A stretch of 64,000 bases of DNA from the NCBI GenBank assembly GCA_004194705.1, contig SADC01000940.1:1-64000 (forward strand), written 5' to 3'. The DNA comes from Ditylenchus dipsaci. Taxonomy: Eukaryota; Nematoda; Chromadorea; Rhabditida; Anguinidae. Shown here piece by piece: positions 22,316 to 33,286 of the stretch. Position numbers and translations under genes: made by a program. Below the pieces are notes generated by a model. The model made no database searches. It had not been told where the DNA came from and worked only from the letters and a program-made list of their open reading frames with translations. How positions within the stretch are numbered: position 1 is the first letter of the stretch; each line of letters begins with the position of its first letter.

Positions 22316-23078
22316 TTAACAAAGCGGATAAATCAAACAACATTTAGAGCAAAAAGTAAACAATAAAATAGGAAGGTCTTGGTTCAAAAAAATTAGAAGA
22401 AGTGCTCTCTTGCCATATTCATAATTCATAATTTTGCTAAAAAGAATGAGCGGGACTATCGATTTCGTTACACATATAATCTCCATGACTTCATGCCATC
22501 TCTGTAATATAGGATGAATTAAGATACTAAGCATCCTGTATTTACAATTCTTTATTACTAATCGTGCAGTTTGAACATTTCTACATCTTGATAGTTTTCG
22601 TATATCATCTGCGAAAGTTTTAATTTTCCGTATCTCTGCTTTAGACACTTCTATCTTGGACATTAGAAAATTTTTGCAAAGCTCACAAATCGATGATATT
22701 CAGAAGATAGTGCATTTTTGATGACATATTCTTTCTCATCATCCGATGAAATTTTTACAATATCATGCAAAAAATGATAATTCTCAGTTATTAGTTTTGT
22801 ACGATCACCCGCTTTTTCCAATCTTTCACGTGAAACAAAAAGTCATCAGATATAAGTGACATTTTTTTCTTCTCTGTTTGGTCAAATATTCCTCCACCTC
22901 TTTGAGGTGTTTCAAAAGCTGGAGCTTTAGGATCTTTTATCTTATCACTAGCATTCAAATTTGGATCATGCAAAATGTTCTTGAGTTTTTCTTCAGACTC
23001 TAAAAGATTCTGATCAACAGGATGAGTGAGAATGTTAGAATGAGAAAACATTTCTTTATACTTGTCTTGATTAATCAT
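22316..23078 (-). pseudogene. Small Polinton ORF downstream of the ATPase, left arm
   Basis: Its start overlaps the ATPase stop as ATGA (23075-23078). The N-terminal half, MINQDKYKEMFSHSNILTHP to the lysine-rich KDWKK, is intact to 22791. After a frame change the C-terminal half MSKIEVSKAEIRKIKTFADD... runs to the stop at 22316. Total ~250 codons: an acidic/lysine-rich soluble half, a helical 'SSICELCKNFL' segment, then a K/R-rich segment followed by hydrophobic stretches. Small basic proteins with a hydrophobic tail occur beside the ATPase in Polintons and adintoviruses, so a virion or DNA-binding role is possible, but I cannot name it. The tight overlap implies co-expression with the ATPase. 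Confidence 0.6.
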
Positions 23079-23857
23079 TTCAAGAGGCCAGATTCGGTGA
23101 AAACTACGCAATTTTCAGGCTCAAAAATATTTGTTCTGAGCCTTAGTTTTCATCTGACGCGGATGTATATCTATAAAAAGATAACCGTATTTTCTTTAGT
23201 GACTTGTTTGAATGCGTTCAAAAAATAGTCTAAGCGTCGTGGAAAAAGCTGCACACCCAAGTTTCTAACTTGAAGTTCACTTGCCGGACTCCGTAACAAA
23301 CAAAGATAATGGCATTATTTCTCGCAACTTTAATTTCTTTTGTAAACATGTGCTGAGTGACAAAGACTATCGACATGTTCCAATGATGACTTCTCCTCTT
23401 GTGAAAATCATATCTAAATAATCTGTCTTTGCATCAATCATTAGAATCATCAAGAATAAGTAGTAAGGGTTTTTCTTTACTTTTCAAAAACTGTTCAGAA
23501 GGCAGACCTTTATAGGTCTCTATGCCTAAAGCTTGAAGTTCGAAATTTTTTTGTCAAAACACCATAGCAATATAGTACATTTGATATCTCGCAATCAGAT
23601 TCTTGATAGTTTGTTAGAAATTTTAGAACCCACTCTGTTCCAGAAACACTAGAACCACCAACAACCATATTAAAAGGATGCTCAGAAGCAGATCACTCTT
23701 TTCATACGTAGTTCCACTCCCATATTGAGCAAAGCATTTGTAGCTATTATCTTTTCATTCTTTTGACCATCAAGTTGTTCTATTGGATTATTTCGAATTA
23801 AAGTATTATTAGAAAGATTTATCGAATTATCGGTGGATGATTATGAGAGATGATCAT
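23079..23857 (-). pseudogene. A32/FtsK-like packaging ATPase, left arm (altered Walker A)
   Basis: From the ATG at 23857 (minus): an N-terminal region with NNPIEQLDGQKNEK, a P-loop zone FNMVVGGSSVSGTEWVLKFL (about 23620-23670), a Walker B LLLILDD-type line near 23440-23470 (partly out of frame here), VTQHMF, and an end at ...FTESGLLK with the stop at 23077-23075. Where the right arm encodes S-G-K-T-E, this copy reads S-G-T-E, so the P-loop lysine codon is missing. Such ATPases pump DNA into capsids in the PRD1-adenovirus lineage. Several frame breaks make it non-functional as written. Confidence 0.75.
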
Positions 23858-24113
23858 TAGGGCGTTTTTACCGTCATATTTATTCTTCCTCTACACCCAC
23901 TACCCTTCTTTTCACACCTCCAAACAGTCAAATTTTGCTGTTCGCGGTGATAACAATACGAAAATCCTTCGAACAGTAATTTTTGATGTCCTTTTTTGGA
24001 GAGACTGAAGTTAATCATTTTGTATAAGTCAAATATTTTTTATTAATTTTTAATTAATTACTTATATAGACAGAATAACGTTATATGAGTAGACAAGTTT
24101 ATAAAGACTGTGG
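23858..24113. other. Spacer between ATPase and satellite array, left arm
   Basis: About 250 bp, mirrored at 26637-26885. AT-rich, and an upstream promoter region of the ATPase gene is likely here, but no clear HSE or TATA was seen. Confidence 0.5.
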
Positions 24114-24830
24114 AGGAGCATGTGGACCATGAAAAGGGCATAAGGGACCATATAGGACCATGTGGGACCATGTGGACCATGTGAGACCATATGGGACCAT
24201 GTGAGACCATTAAAGGCATTGGGACCATTTGGGACCATATGGGACCATATGGGACCATGTGGGACCATAAAAGGGCATGCGGACCATGTGGGACCATGTG
24301 GGACCATGTGGGACCATGTGGGACCATGTGAGACCATATGGACCATGTGGGACCATAAAGGGCATGTGGGACCATATAGGACCATGTGGACCATGTGGGA
24401 CCATGTGAGACCATATGGACCATGTGAGACCATTAAAGGGCATGTGGGACCATGTGGGACCATATGGACCATGTGGCATGTGGGACCATGTGGGACCATA
24501 TGGGACCATGTGGGACCATAAAGGGCATGTGGGACCATGTGGGACATATGGGACCATGTGGGACCATGTGGGACCATGGGGACCATATGGGACCATGTGG
24601 ACCATAAGGGCATGTGGCATGTGGACCATGTGGGCCATGTGGGACCATGTGGGACCATGTGGGACCATGTGGGACCATGTGGGACCATAAAAGGGCATGT
24701 GGGACCATGTGGGACCATGTGGGACCATGTGGGACCATGTGGGACCATGTGAGACCATATGGGACCATGTGGGACCATGTGGGACCATAAAGGGATTGGG
24801 ACCATAAAGGGCATGTGGACCATGGTTTCT
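24114..24830. repeat. 10-bp satellite array (GTGGGACCAT), left arm
   Basis: About 70 units of GTGGGACCAT with variants ATGGGACCAT, GTGAGACCAT and a 9-bp GTGGACCAT, interrupted at irregular intervals by ACCATAAAAGGGCAT. The CCATGTGG and CATATGG junctions make it partly self-complementary. All long frames through it on both strands (W-S-H-M, P-H-G-P-T) are repeat by-products. Mirrored at 25949-26636. Confidence 0.92.
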
Positions 24831-25948
24831 CGAGCCCTTCATCCCCTCTATGTACTTATAGGTTAGTTTTCTTTATCCTTATTCATTTTCAGAAAAAAAG
24901 GTTTTCAATGATAAATACAATGCTTTAAAATTTAAATTTTTAGTGTATATTACTTATTTTCATTATTCTTATTTGAATGATTTTTTTCAAATGATTTTAC
25001 CAATAATCGATTTTGAAATTATTTTTAAAAAGTTGACCCGTTAAAATATGAAATAAAAAAAATAATCAAATTAAAAAATAACTAAGCTTTCAATAATTTT
25101 TAATTATTATTATTATTATCGATTATCGATTTTTGAAATTATTTTCAAAAAGATGACCATACTTAAAATATGAAATTAAAATTTCATATATCTTATTCAT
25201 TTGTTTGCTTTTATGTATTTCATAAGAATAATTAATTAAATAGGTCAATAAGAAACCTGTAGCTGTTTCAGTAGAGATGAAGTGGAGTGGGCGTGGCTAA
25301 AGTGGAGTAGTGCTCGGGCCAAGTTTTTACCGATCAAGGATGCCGCCTTTATGCCCCACCCTATGGCGCACTTTCAAGAGAATCATAGGTATGAGAGGTT
25401 GTTAAGCTCCGCCCCTTTTCACCCATACCTAATGGGCATAGGTCAACTGCACTCAAACTTGCCCGAGCACTACTCCACTTAGGCCACGCCCACTCCACTT
25501 CATCTCTACTGAAACAGCTAACAGGTTTTCTTATTGACCTATTTAATTAATTTTTCTTATGAAATACATATAAAGCAAACAAATGAATAAGATATATGAA
25601 ATTTAATTTCATATTTTAAGTATGGTCATCTTTTTGAAATAATTTCAAAAATCGATAATCGATAATAATAATATAATTAAAAATTATTGAAAGCTTAGTT
25701 ATTTTTTATTTGATTATTTTTTTATTTCATATTTTAACGGGTCAACTTTTAAAATAATTTCAAAATCGATTATTGGTAAAATCATTTGAAAAAAAATCAT
25801 TCAAATAGAATAATGAAAATAAGTAATATACACTAAAAAATTTAAATTTTTAAGCATTTATTTATCATTGAAAACCTTTTTTTCTGAAAATGAATAGGAT
25901 AAAGACTACTAATAAGTACATAGAGGGGATGAAGGGCTCGAGAGAACC
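24831..25948. repeat. Centre of the palindrome
   Basis: AT-rich arms with TAATTATTATTATTATTATCG words flank a GC-richer core. The innermost mirrored words are CAGTAGAGATGAAGTGGAG (25271) and CTCCACTTCATCTCTACTG (25493-25511), then GCTCGGGC / GCCCGAGC. About 128 bp (25327-25454) are unpaired. The TAGAGATG ends of this core resemble the hAT-like ends seen elsewhere, so the axis may itself be a fold-back MITE. No gene. Confidence 0.8.
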
Positions 25949-26636
25949 ATGGTCCCACATGCCCTTTTATGGTCCACATGCCTTTTATGGTCCCACATGG
26001 TCCCACATGGTCCATATGTCTCACATGGTCCCCACATGGTCCCATGGTCCATTTGGTCCACATGGTCCCACATGCCCTTTTATGGTCCACATGGTCCCAC
26101 ATGGTCCCACATGGTCCCACATGTCCACATGTCAATGGTCCCAATGCCTTTTATTCCACATGGTCCTATGGTCCATGTTCCACAGGTCCCACATGGTCCA
26201 TATGGTCCCACATGGTCCCACATGCCCTTTATGGTCCCACATGGTCCCATATGGTCCCACATGGTCCCACATGGCCACATGGTCCCATATGGTCCCACAT
26301 GGTCCCACATGCCCTTTAATGGTCTCACCATATGGTCTCATGGTCCACTGGTCCCACATGGTCCTATATGGTCCCACATGCCTTTTATGGTCCCACATGG
26401 TCCCATGGTTCACATGGTCCACATGGTCCCACATGGTCCCACATGGTCCACATGGTCCCACATGGTCCCGCATTCCTTTTATGGTCCCACATGGTCCCAT
26501 ATGGTCCCATATGGTCCCAAATGGTCCCACATGCCCTTTAATGGTCTCACATGGTCCATTGGTCTCACATGGTCCCACATGGTCCACATGGTCCTATATG
26601 GTCCTTATGCCCTTTTCATGGTCCCACATGCTCCTC
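25949..26636. repeat. 10-bp satellite array (ATGGTCCCAC), right arm
   Basis: Inverse of the left array, slightly shorter, with its own pattern of unit losses (TGGTCCATATG, TGGTTCACATG), so the two arrays have drifted independently or were assembled imperfectly. Confidence 0.9.
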
Positions 26637-26885
26637 CACAGTCTTTTATAACTTGTCTACTCATATACGTTATTCTGTCTATATAAGTAATTAATTAAAA
26701 TTAATAAAAATATTTGACTTATACAAAATGATTACTTCAGTCTCTCCAAAAAAGGACATCAAAAATTACTGTTCGAGGATTTTCGTATTGTTATCCGGAA
26801 CAGCAAAATTTGACTGTTTGGAGGTGTGAAAAAAAGAGGTAGTGGGTGTAGAGGAAGAATAACATATGACGGTAAAAACGCCCTA

Positions 26886-27662
26886 ATGATCATCTCTCAT
26901 AATCATCCACCGATTGATAATTCGTAAATCTTTCTAATAATACTTTAATTCGAAATAATCCAATAGAACAACTTGATGGTCAAAAGAATGAAAAGATAAT
27001 AGCTACAAGACATGCTTTGCTCAATATGGGAGTGGAACTACGTATGAAAAGAGTGATCTGCTTCTGAGCATCTTTTATGGTTGTTTGGTGGTTCTAGTGT
27101 TCTGGTAAGACAGAGTGGGTTTCTAAATTTCTAACAAACTATCAGAATCTGATTGACACTGAGATATCATGTCTATATTGCTATGGTGTCTTTGACAAAA
27201 ATATTCGAACTTCAAGCTTTAGGCATAAGACCTATAAAGGTCTGCTTCTGAACAGTTTTGAAAAGTAAAAGAAAACCCTTACTACTTATTCTTGATGATC
27301 TAATGATTGATGCAAAGACAGATTATTTAGATATGATTTTCACAAGAGGAAGTCATCATTGGAACATGTCGATAGTCTTTGTCACTCAGCACATGTTTAC
27401 AAAAGAATTAAAGTTGCGAGAAATATTGCCCATTATCTTTGTTTGTTACGGAGTCCGGCAAGTGAACTTCAAGTTAGAACTTGGGTGTGCAGCTTTTTTC
27501 CACGACGCTTAGACTATTTTTTGAACGCATCAAACAAGTCACTAAAGAAAAATACGGTTATCTTTTATAGATATACATCCCGCGTCAGATGAAAAACTAA
27601 GGCTCAGAACAATATTTTTGAGCCTGAAAATTGCGTAGTTTTCACCGAATCTGGCCTCTTGA
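26886..27662 (+). pseudogene. A32/FtsK-like packaging ATPase, right arm (Walker A lysine present)
   Basis: It begins ATGATCATCTCTCATAATCA at 26886. The P-loop zone at 27085-27120 spells GGTAAGACAGAG (G-K-T-E) in one frame. The Walker B line KPLLLILDDLMIDAKTDYLD at 27273-27332 lies in an intact frame from 27258 to 27512 with IVFVTQHMF and the LREILP region. A D-D pair after four hydrophobics is the Walker B acidic motif, and the VTQ line is the sensor strand typical of HerA/FtsK-type packaging ATPases. It ends before the overlapping start of the next ORF at ~27663. Frame breaks before 27258 and after 27490. Confidence 0.78.
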
Positions 27663-28418
27663 ATGATTAATCAAGACAAGTATAAAGAAATGTTTTCTCA
27701 TTCTAACATTCTCAACTCATCTGTTGATCAGAATCTTTTGAGTCTGAAGAAAAACTCAAGAACATTTTGCATGATCCAAATTTGAATGCTAGTGATAAGA
27801 TAAAAGATCCTAAGCTCAGGCTTTTGAACACCTCAAAGAGGTGGAGGAATATTTTGACCAAACAGAGAAGAAAAAAATGTCACTTATATCTGATGACTTT
27901 TTGTTTCACGTGAAAGATTGGAAAAAAGCGGTGATCGTACAAAACTAATAACTGAGAATTATCATTTTTTGCATGATATTTTTGTAAAAATTTCATCGGA
28001 TGATGAGAAAGAATATGTCATCAAAAATGCACTATCTTCTGAAATATCATCGATTTGTGAGCTTTGCAAAAATTTTCTAATGTCCAAGATAGAAGTGTCT
28101 AAAGCAGAGATACGGAATTAAAATTTCGCAGATGATATACGAAAAACTATAGATGTAGAAATGTTCAAACTGCACGATTAGTAATAAAGAATTGTAAATA
28201 CAGGATGCTTAGTATCTTAATTCTCCTATATTACAGAGATGGCATGAAGTCATGGAAGATTATATGTGTAACGAAATCGATAGTCCCGCTCATCTTTTTA
28301 GCATTATGAATTATGAATATGGCAAGAGAGCACTTCTTCTAATTTTTTTGAACAAGACCTTCCTATTTTATTGTTTACTTTTTGCTCTAAATGTTGTTTG
28401 ATTTATCCGCTTTGTTAA
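27663..28418 (+). pseudogene. Small Polinton ORF, right arm
   Basis: Mirror of 22316-23078, starting ATGATTAATCAAGACAAG. Intact pieces are 27918-28121 (lysine-rich, ISSDDEKEYVIKNALSSEI, SICELCKNFLMSKIEVSKAE). The rest is split by single-base changes, and the stop TAA is at 28416-28418. Function unknown; see the left-arm copy. Confidence 0.6.
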
Positions 28419-28454
28419 TTTTTTAGAAGTCATTTCATCGGATCACCCTGTAAG

Positions 28455-28560
28455 TCTTCGGAACATTCTAGAACATTCTAGAAGTTTCTTGAACACTTTT
28501 TTCGTACCACCCCGTACCAGTTCGTACCAATCTGTAGTTGTCTATTTAAGTATCTCCTCT
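28455..28560 (+). promoter_or_regulatory. Heat-shock-element promoter of the right-arm polymerase
   Basis: CTTCGGAACATTCTAGAACA then TTCTAGAAGTTTC (28457-28489) gives alternating TTC/GAA units. It is followed by GTACCA-type iterons (28501-28530) and TATTTAAG (28543-28550), then the start codon at 28745. Every element is retained in order and spacing relative to the left arm even though the genes are broken. Confidence 0.8.
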
Positions 28561-28744
28561 TTTTTTTATAATATATCGAATAAAATTCAAAATTATTATC
28601 AGAATAACAGAAAGCACTTTTTATTCACGAAATAAATTTGTTGCTGCTTGAGATAATAAGACTTTACGAATTTAATAAACCCATAACGTACAGGGTGAAG
28701 AAAAACTTGTTGTTATTTTTCTTACTGATACTGAAAATTTTAAC

Positions 28745-31700
28745 ATGGCTTCATCAAGATCACGATCTTTAGAAAATCTTTCAAGAAGTTCTCAAGCCTT
28801 GAGAAGATCTAGCTCTGTCGACCCAGAAATCAGCAAAGCTATTATGTTATTCTTTCTGAAACATCAAGTTATAATAAGAAATTTGGCCTTCGACTATTTG
28901 AGCAAAATAGTTTTCGAAACTTTGAGCATACTCTCAAACCTGCTGAAGAATTACGAAAATGTTTAAAACTGTGTTAGTACTGCTGAAAAAAAGTCGCGAT
29001 CTACAAATCCATCAATCTTCGTAAAATTGACGCTGAAAGACTGAAGATTCAATTATCATTCCGCCACGGAAAACGAACAGAATACACCTGAGGCAATAGT
29101 TCGTTGAATAATAAGAGTTTCTCAGAGTGCTGGAGAGGCCAATCTTTTACATACTATTCTACAGGTACCAGATTCAAAACAATGAGAAGTCATAGTGGTG
29201 GTGCTTATATCCTGAGAAAACTATATGGGCTTAATGAAAAAGCCGTTATCAAAGTTGAGAACAAAGAAACTTTTGTCTGTTTTATGCATTAGAACTATCA
29301 AGACTTTATCATGACGATTACAATTATAGAAAATTACAAAAAAGTAGGAAAGGTCTGTATCAGGTCTCCTAATCACAAATCCTTTGACCGTGTATCGAAA
29401 ACCAGAAAAGACAATATAATTTTGCACATAGTCTGATGAAGGATCTTCAAGTAGATTTGTCTTTGGAAACCTACGGTTCGGAGTATTTTGATATAGTACA
29501 GAATTTTTATGATAAAGATACCCGAATGTACAGAATTATTGTAATCGAAGAAGGACTCATGCACCGGTTTTTAAAGGTCCGTTGAATAGACAATTTGAGG
29601 TGTGTATCTATAGAGCGAGTAATCATTTTGATGTGATTAAACATCTGAATTGGTTTTTTTAAATCGAAAACTATTTGTGTAGATTGCTCAAAGACATTTC
29701 TGACAAAATTCAGCACTCTACTTGCTGCATTGCTAAATGTAACAAGTGTGGTTATATTGGATCTGGCATATGTCCCAAACAAAATGACGTAGTCATCAAA
29801 TGTGCAGAGTGTAACAGGGATTATCACTCTCATAAGTGTTACACGACTCATTTGAAGAAGCTTGCAAATATATACATCTTTGCAAAGATTGTGGTGACCT
29901 TTTTTGTGGTTAAGAAAAAGCATGTATGTGATGAAAAATATTGTCACACCTGTAAAATAATTTGCAAGAAAATCATGTATGCTACATTCAACTCTGAAAA
30001 GCCCTAAATCAGAACATAACAGAATAGTGGCTTTTGACTTTGAGACAACCCAAGATACTGTTATTCAAAAGGATTTACTGAACATATATGTGAACTACTG
30101 TTCTGCAGAGTCTCGTGCACAATTGTTTAGATGATAATTTCATCTTGTATTTGTGGACCCTAAAATCTAAATCTTGGAGTCATGCAGAGTGTAAAGACCC
30201 TTTGCAAGGCTTCATTGATTGGATTTCAGTTTCGATAAAACACAAACAAGCTTATGACATTATAAAAATTACAAGCTACAAGGTCGAATCGAAGCTTGCA
30301 ATGCATTTTCACTCAAAATTTTTTTTTTTTCGTTATTTTGTCTCAGACGGCTGTATCGGACATAGTGCCACTATCACAATGACCGGTAACCAAATTTATC
30401 AAATGTCGATTATTAACAATAAGAACTGTGCAAAGTTTTCTTCAGGGATTCTTATCTTCTAATGAATGTTAGTTAGATCAGCTAAAATCAACTTTTGGTT
30501 TAGATTGTGAAATAAGCTATTTTTCCCCATCTATTCAACAGAGTTCTCTAATTAAAAACAAAGTTAGAGTGTTTGCCTTTCATTGAAGACTACTGTCCTG
30601 ATTCAATGAAACCTGACAAAAGAGCAGAATTCGAAGTGTGGTATGCAAAAATAAGAATACACCTTTCTTCTTACCTGAAAAGTTAGCTGAATATGTAAAA
30701 ATGACACATTGATTTTGTTAGAAGCAATAGTTGAGATGAGAAAATTATTGCTTGCAATAGCCGACAGTGACATTCTTGAATATAGTTCAACTATAACAGG
30801 AGTGTTATGAGAATTTTCAGATGAAGTTTTTGAAAAAAGACACTATTCATTATGCCTGAATGGGGTACGAAAAATGAAAACCAGAGCAAAATCGCTATCG
30901 TCGTTTTAGATGGTTTGCAAATGAACATGGTGTGCCAAGTACAAACATGCTCGAAATGGAGGAGAAAAAACCAATTGGGAATTTAAAAATTGATGGTTAT
31001 GTGAAGAATTTTTATAGTATACCTACTTTTGGAGAATATGCTAAACATTCGAAAAAATAAGGATTTAGCTATTGAATTTCAAGGATGCGGTTTTCATGGT
31101 TGTGACAATGTAAAGCTAAAACTTTGAATGGCAAACACTTCGGCATTCAACTACGAAAAGACAAAAGAGAAAAAAAAAAAAGTTGGAAAAATAATGAATG
31201 TGCATGTTGTATGGAATGTCAACTTACAAAAGAGTTAGAAAAGAACAAAGAGATGAAAAAGTTTTTCATGGTATGCATAAACATTATGAAGGTATAAATC
31301 CTCGAAAAGGTTTTAGAGGTGGCCGAACAGGAGTGCTTGCTTATTATGCTAAATGTAGCGAGAAGAAGAATTTCTATGTTTGACATAGTTTCACTTTATC
31401 CGTTTATCAATTACACTACAGAATATTCCTCTTGGGGTTCCTGAGATATTGCATTTAAATAAAAAGTTTCATGGAATACATCTAGTGATAACCCTTACAA
31501 AGGTTTTGCAAGTCAAAATTCTTCGCCCAAAGAACAGCTATTCCTGCCCTTGCAGTAAGAACGAGTATGGTCTTCATTTCCATGCTGCTCTTTTGTGTGC
31601 AGACAAGGCCTGCCAGTCAGGCAAAGTTTTGTTTGTTGAGATGAGAAGTGCCCACACAGTGACAATGAAAGAACAATACGACAAACACTTTCTCATATTG

Positions 31701-32653
31701 ATCTGAACTTAGCTTAGATAATGGCTACATTGTGTCGAAAGTTTTCAATGTCTGGAACTACAATGTCTGGGATTCGACTTTATTTAAGAGTATGTAAAAA
31801 GTTTTTTTAAAATAAAAGTTGAGTCTACAGGTTGGCAAAAAATGGGAATAGAAACATCTGAAGATAAAAATAACTTCATTGTTTGATTATCGAAACCATT
31901 ATGGAATTGAATAGATCCAGTTAACATGAAAGATAATCCAGGGATGAGACACATTTCCAAATTGTGTCTTAATCCTTATGGGGTAAATTTGGAATGCGCA
32001 ATAATTTGTCTAAAACTGTAGTGTTCACCGACCCCTCAAGTTTTATTGCATGAACACTCGAACACACACAAATTCGAGATGTTATTGTATTGGGTGAAGA
32101 TGCTGTTAGAGTTATATATGTTGAATGTCGAAGTACAAGAAGTTTGCACTTCTAATGTTTTAGTTTCATTGATTCTGCCGATGCAGCAAGAGCTAAACTT
32201 TTGATATATGAAAGTTGTAAATGAACACCTGGTTTCAGCTTTTGTACACAGACACTGACTCAGTAATTTTCAAACACCCGAAAGGTACCAACCCAATAAA
32301 GGAAGAAGTTATCTAGGTGAAATGACTCGAGAATATTCAACTATACAATTGAAGAATTTGTTGCAGCTGGACCTAAGCAATACGGATTGAAATTGAAAGA
32401 CTCAAAAAGGATTAGAAAAACGATACTTAAAGTACGAGGTATAACCCTTGATTCTAAAACATGTTCTATATTCACCTATGAAGCTTTAAAAGACAAGTGT
32501 TAGGACAAGACTCTCCTATTTTATCTGAATATAATAGAATTCTTACAAACAAGCAATCCACAGTAATATCTAAAAAGCAGTCTAAAAAGTACTCTCCTTG
32601 TAATAGAAAAAGGCTATCGCTCAGACTACAGGATTTTACCTTTTGGTTACTAA
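28745..32653 (+). pseudogene. polB: Protein-primed DNA polymerase B, right-arm copy (frames broken)
   Basis: Same order as the left copy: MASSRSRSLENLSRSSQALR at 28745, Cys/His cluster 29700-29860 (CCIAKCNKCGYIGSG..., CAECNRDYHSHKC), exonuclease motif FDFETTQ ~30029-30050, an ENQSKIAI-type region ~30880, motif A region ~31385-31410 (out of frame), motif B region ~31955-31990 (frame lost right after KLCLN), motif C LYTDTDSVIF 32241-32272, stop TAA 32651-32653 after TTTTGGTTAC. The indels differ from those in the left arm, so the pieces intact here are not the pieces intact there. The two arms are not simple copies of one damaged sequence. Confidence 0.85.
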
Positions 32654-33280
32654 TAATTTTATTCACCAGAAATTGTAAAAATTAAAAAAACATGAAAACA
32701 AGTAAAATAAATAAAAAATTTGACAAAAAATATTTATATGATCCCCTTGATCAGTTAAACGTATTCCGGTGCATGGACTGGCTTTCTAATATAGCATTGG
32801 AATACGGCGGTTTTAAAGCTAGAATTATACTCATGCTAGGTTTTTTCACATAACTGTTCTGAACTTAGAGACCTTAAGTCTGGGGTAGCTAGTCTGAATA
32901 TTTTGTTCATTGTTATAAATATATTGGGTATAATTGCTTAAAAGGCAACAAATGGAATTGCTCTTACAAAGAGATATTTCAGACTCAAATTATTACAAGA
33001 GTTCAAGAATAACATTGTTTTAAATTAAAATTTTAGATTGTGTTATATACAAAATCAAAACTAACTCATGCTCATATATAATTAAAAATAACTTAGGCTT
33101 GGCTTTCGAACACTGTTCAGGCTTAGACTAAGACATTTCAATTATTGTATTAACTGAACAATTCTCGAAATTTGATTTTAATTTACCTTTCCCGAATCAT
33201 GAATATTTTCACTCTCATGCCGCTCTCATAATCTCCTTTCCTTCCTAAGCTACCGCCGAAAAAGGGGGTACTATACTACT
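32654..33280. repeat. Right terminal non-coding tip of the palindrome
   Basis: Inverse of 17461-18099. It contains GGTGCATGGACTGGC, the GTCTGGGGTAGCTAGTCTGAA line, TTAGGCTTGGCTTTCGAACA, and the terminus GGGGGTACTATACTACT ending at 33280. Confidence 0.88.
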
Positions 33281-33286
33281 AATGAC

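Larger units (their letters stand above)
17455..33286. mobile_element. Palindromic Polinton/Maverick-derived element with 6-bp target duplication
   Basis: The element proper is 17461-33280 (15,820 bp). Both ends read inward AGTAGTATAGTACCCCC, and AATGAC flanks it at 17455-17460 and 33281-33286. The left arm runs to about 25326, the right from about 25455, and they are inverted copies over their full length. Base p in one arm corresponds to about 50741-p in the other. Each arm carries packaging ATPase, a small ORF and protein-primed polymerase B, all reading from the centre outward, then a ~630-bp non-coding tip. Six-bp duplications and protein-primed PolB plus ATPase define Polintons. The usual integrase, protease and capsid genes were not seen. 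Arms differ mostly by 1-2 bp indels, so neither copy of any gene reads through. This could be decay or long-read consensus error. Confidence 0.9.

Noticed and set aside
24058..24842. Frames of up to 253 codons on both strands through the satellite (W-S-H-M, P-H-G-P-T repeats)
   Set aside because: They exist in several frames at once because the 10-bp unit lacks stops. No start context, splice signals or non-repeat coding sequence.
24114..26636. CRISPR-like array
   Set aside because: Units are contiguous 10-mers without spacers, and the context is eukaryotic.
25842..26686. Matching long frames in the right-arm satellite
   Set aside because: Same cause as in the left array.
17461..33280. Two independent Polintons inserted head to head
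   Set aside because: One 6-bp duplication surrounds the whole, the axis has no terminal AGTAGTATAG sequences, and no duplication is seen near the centre.
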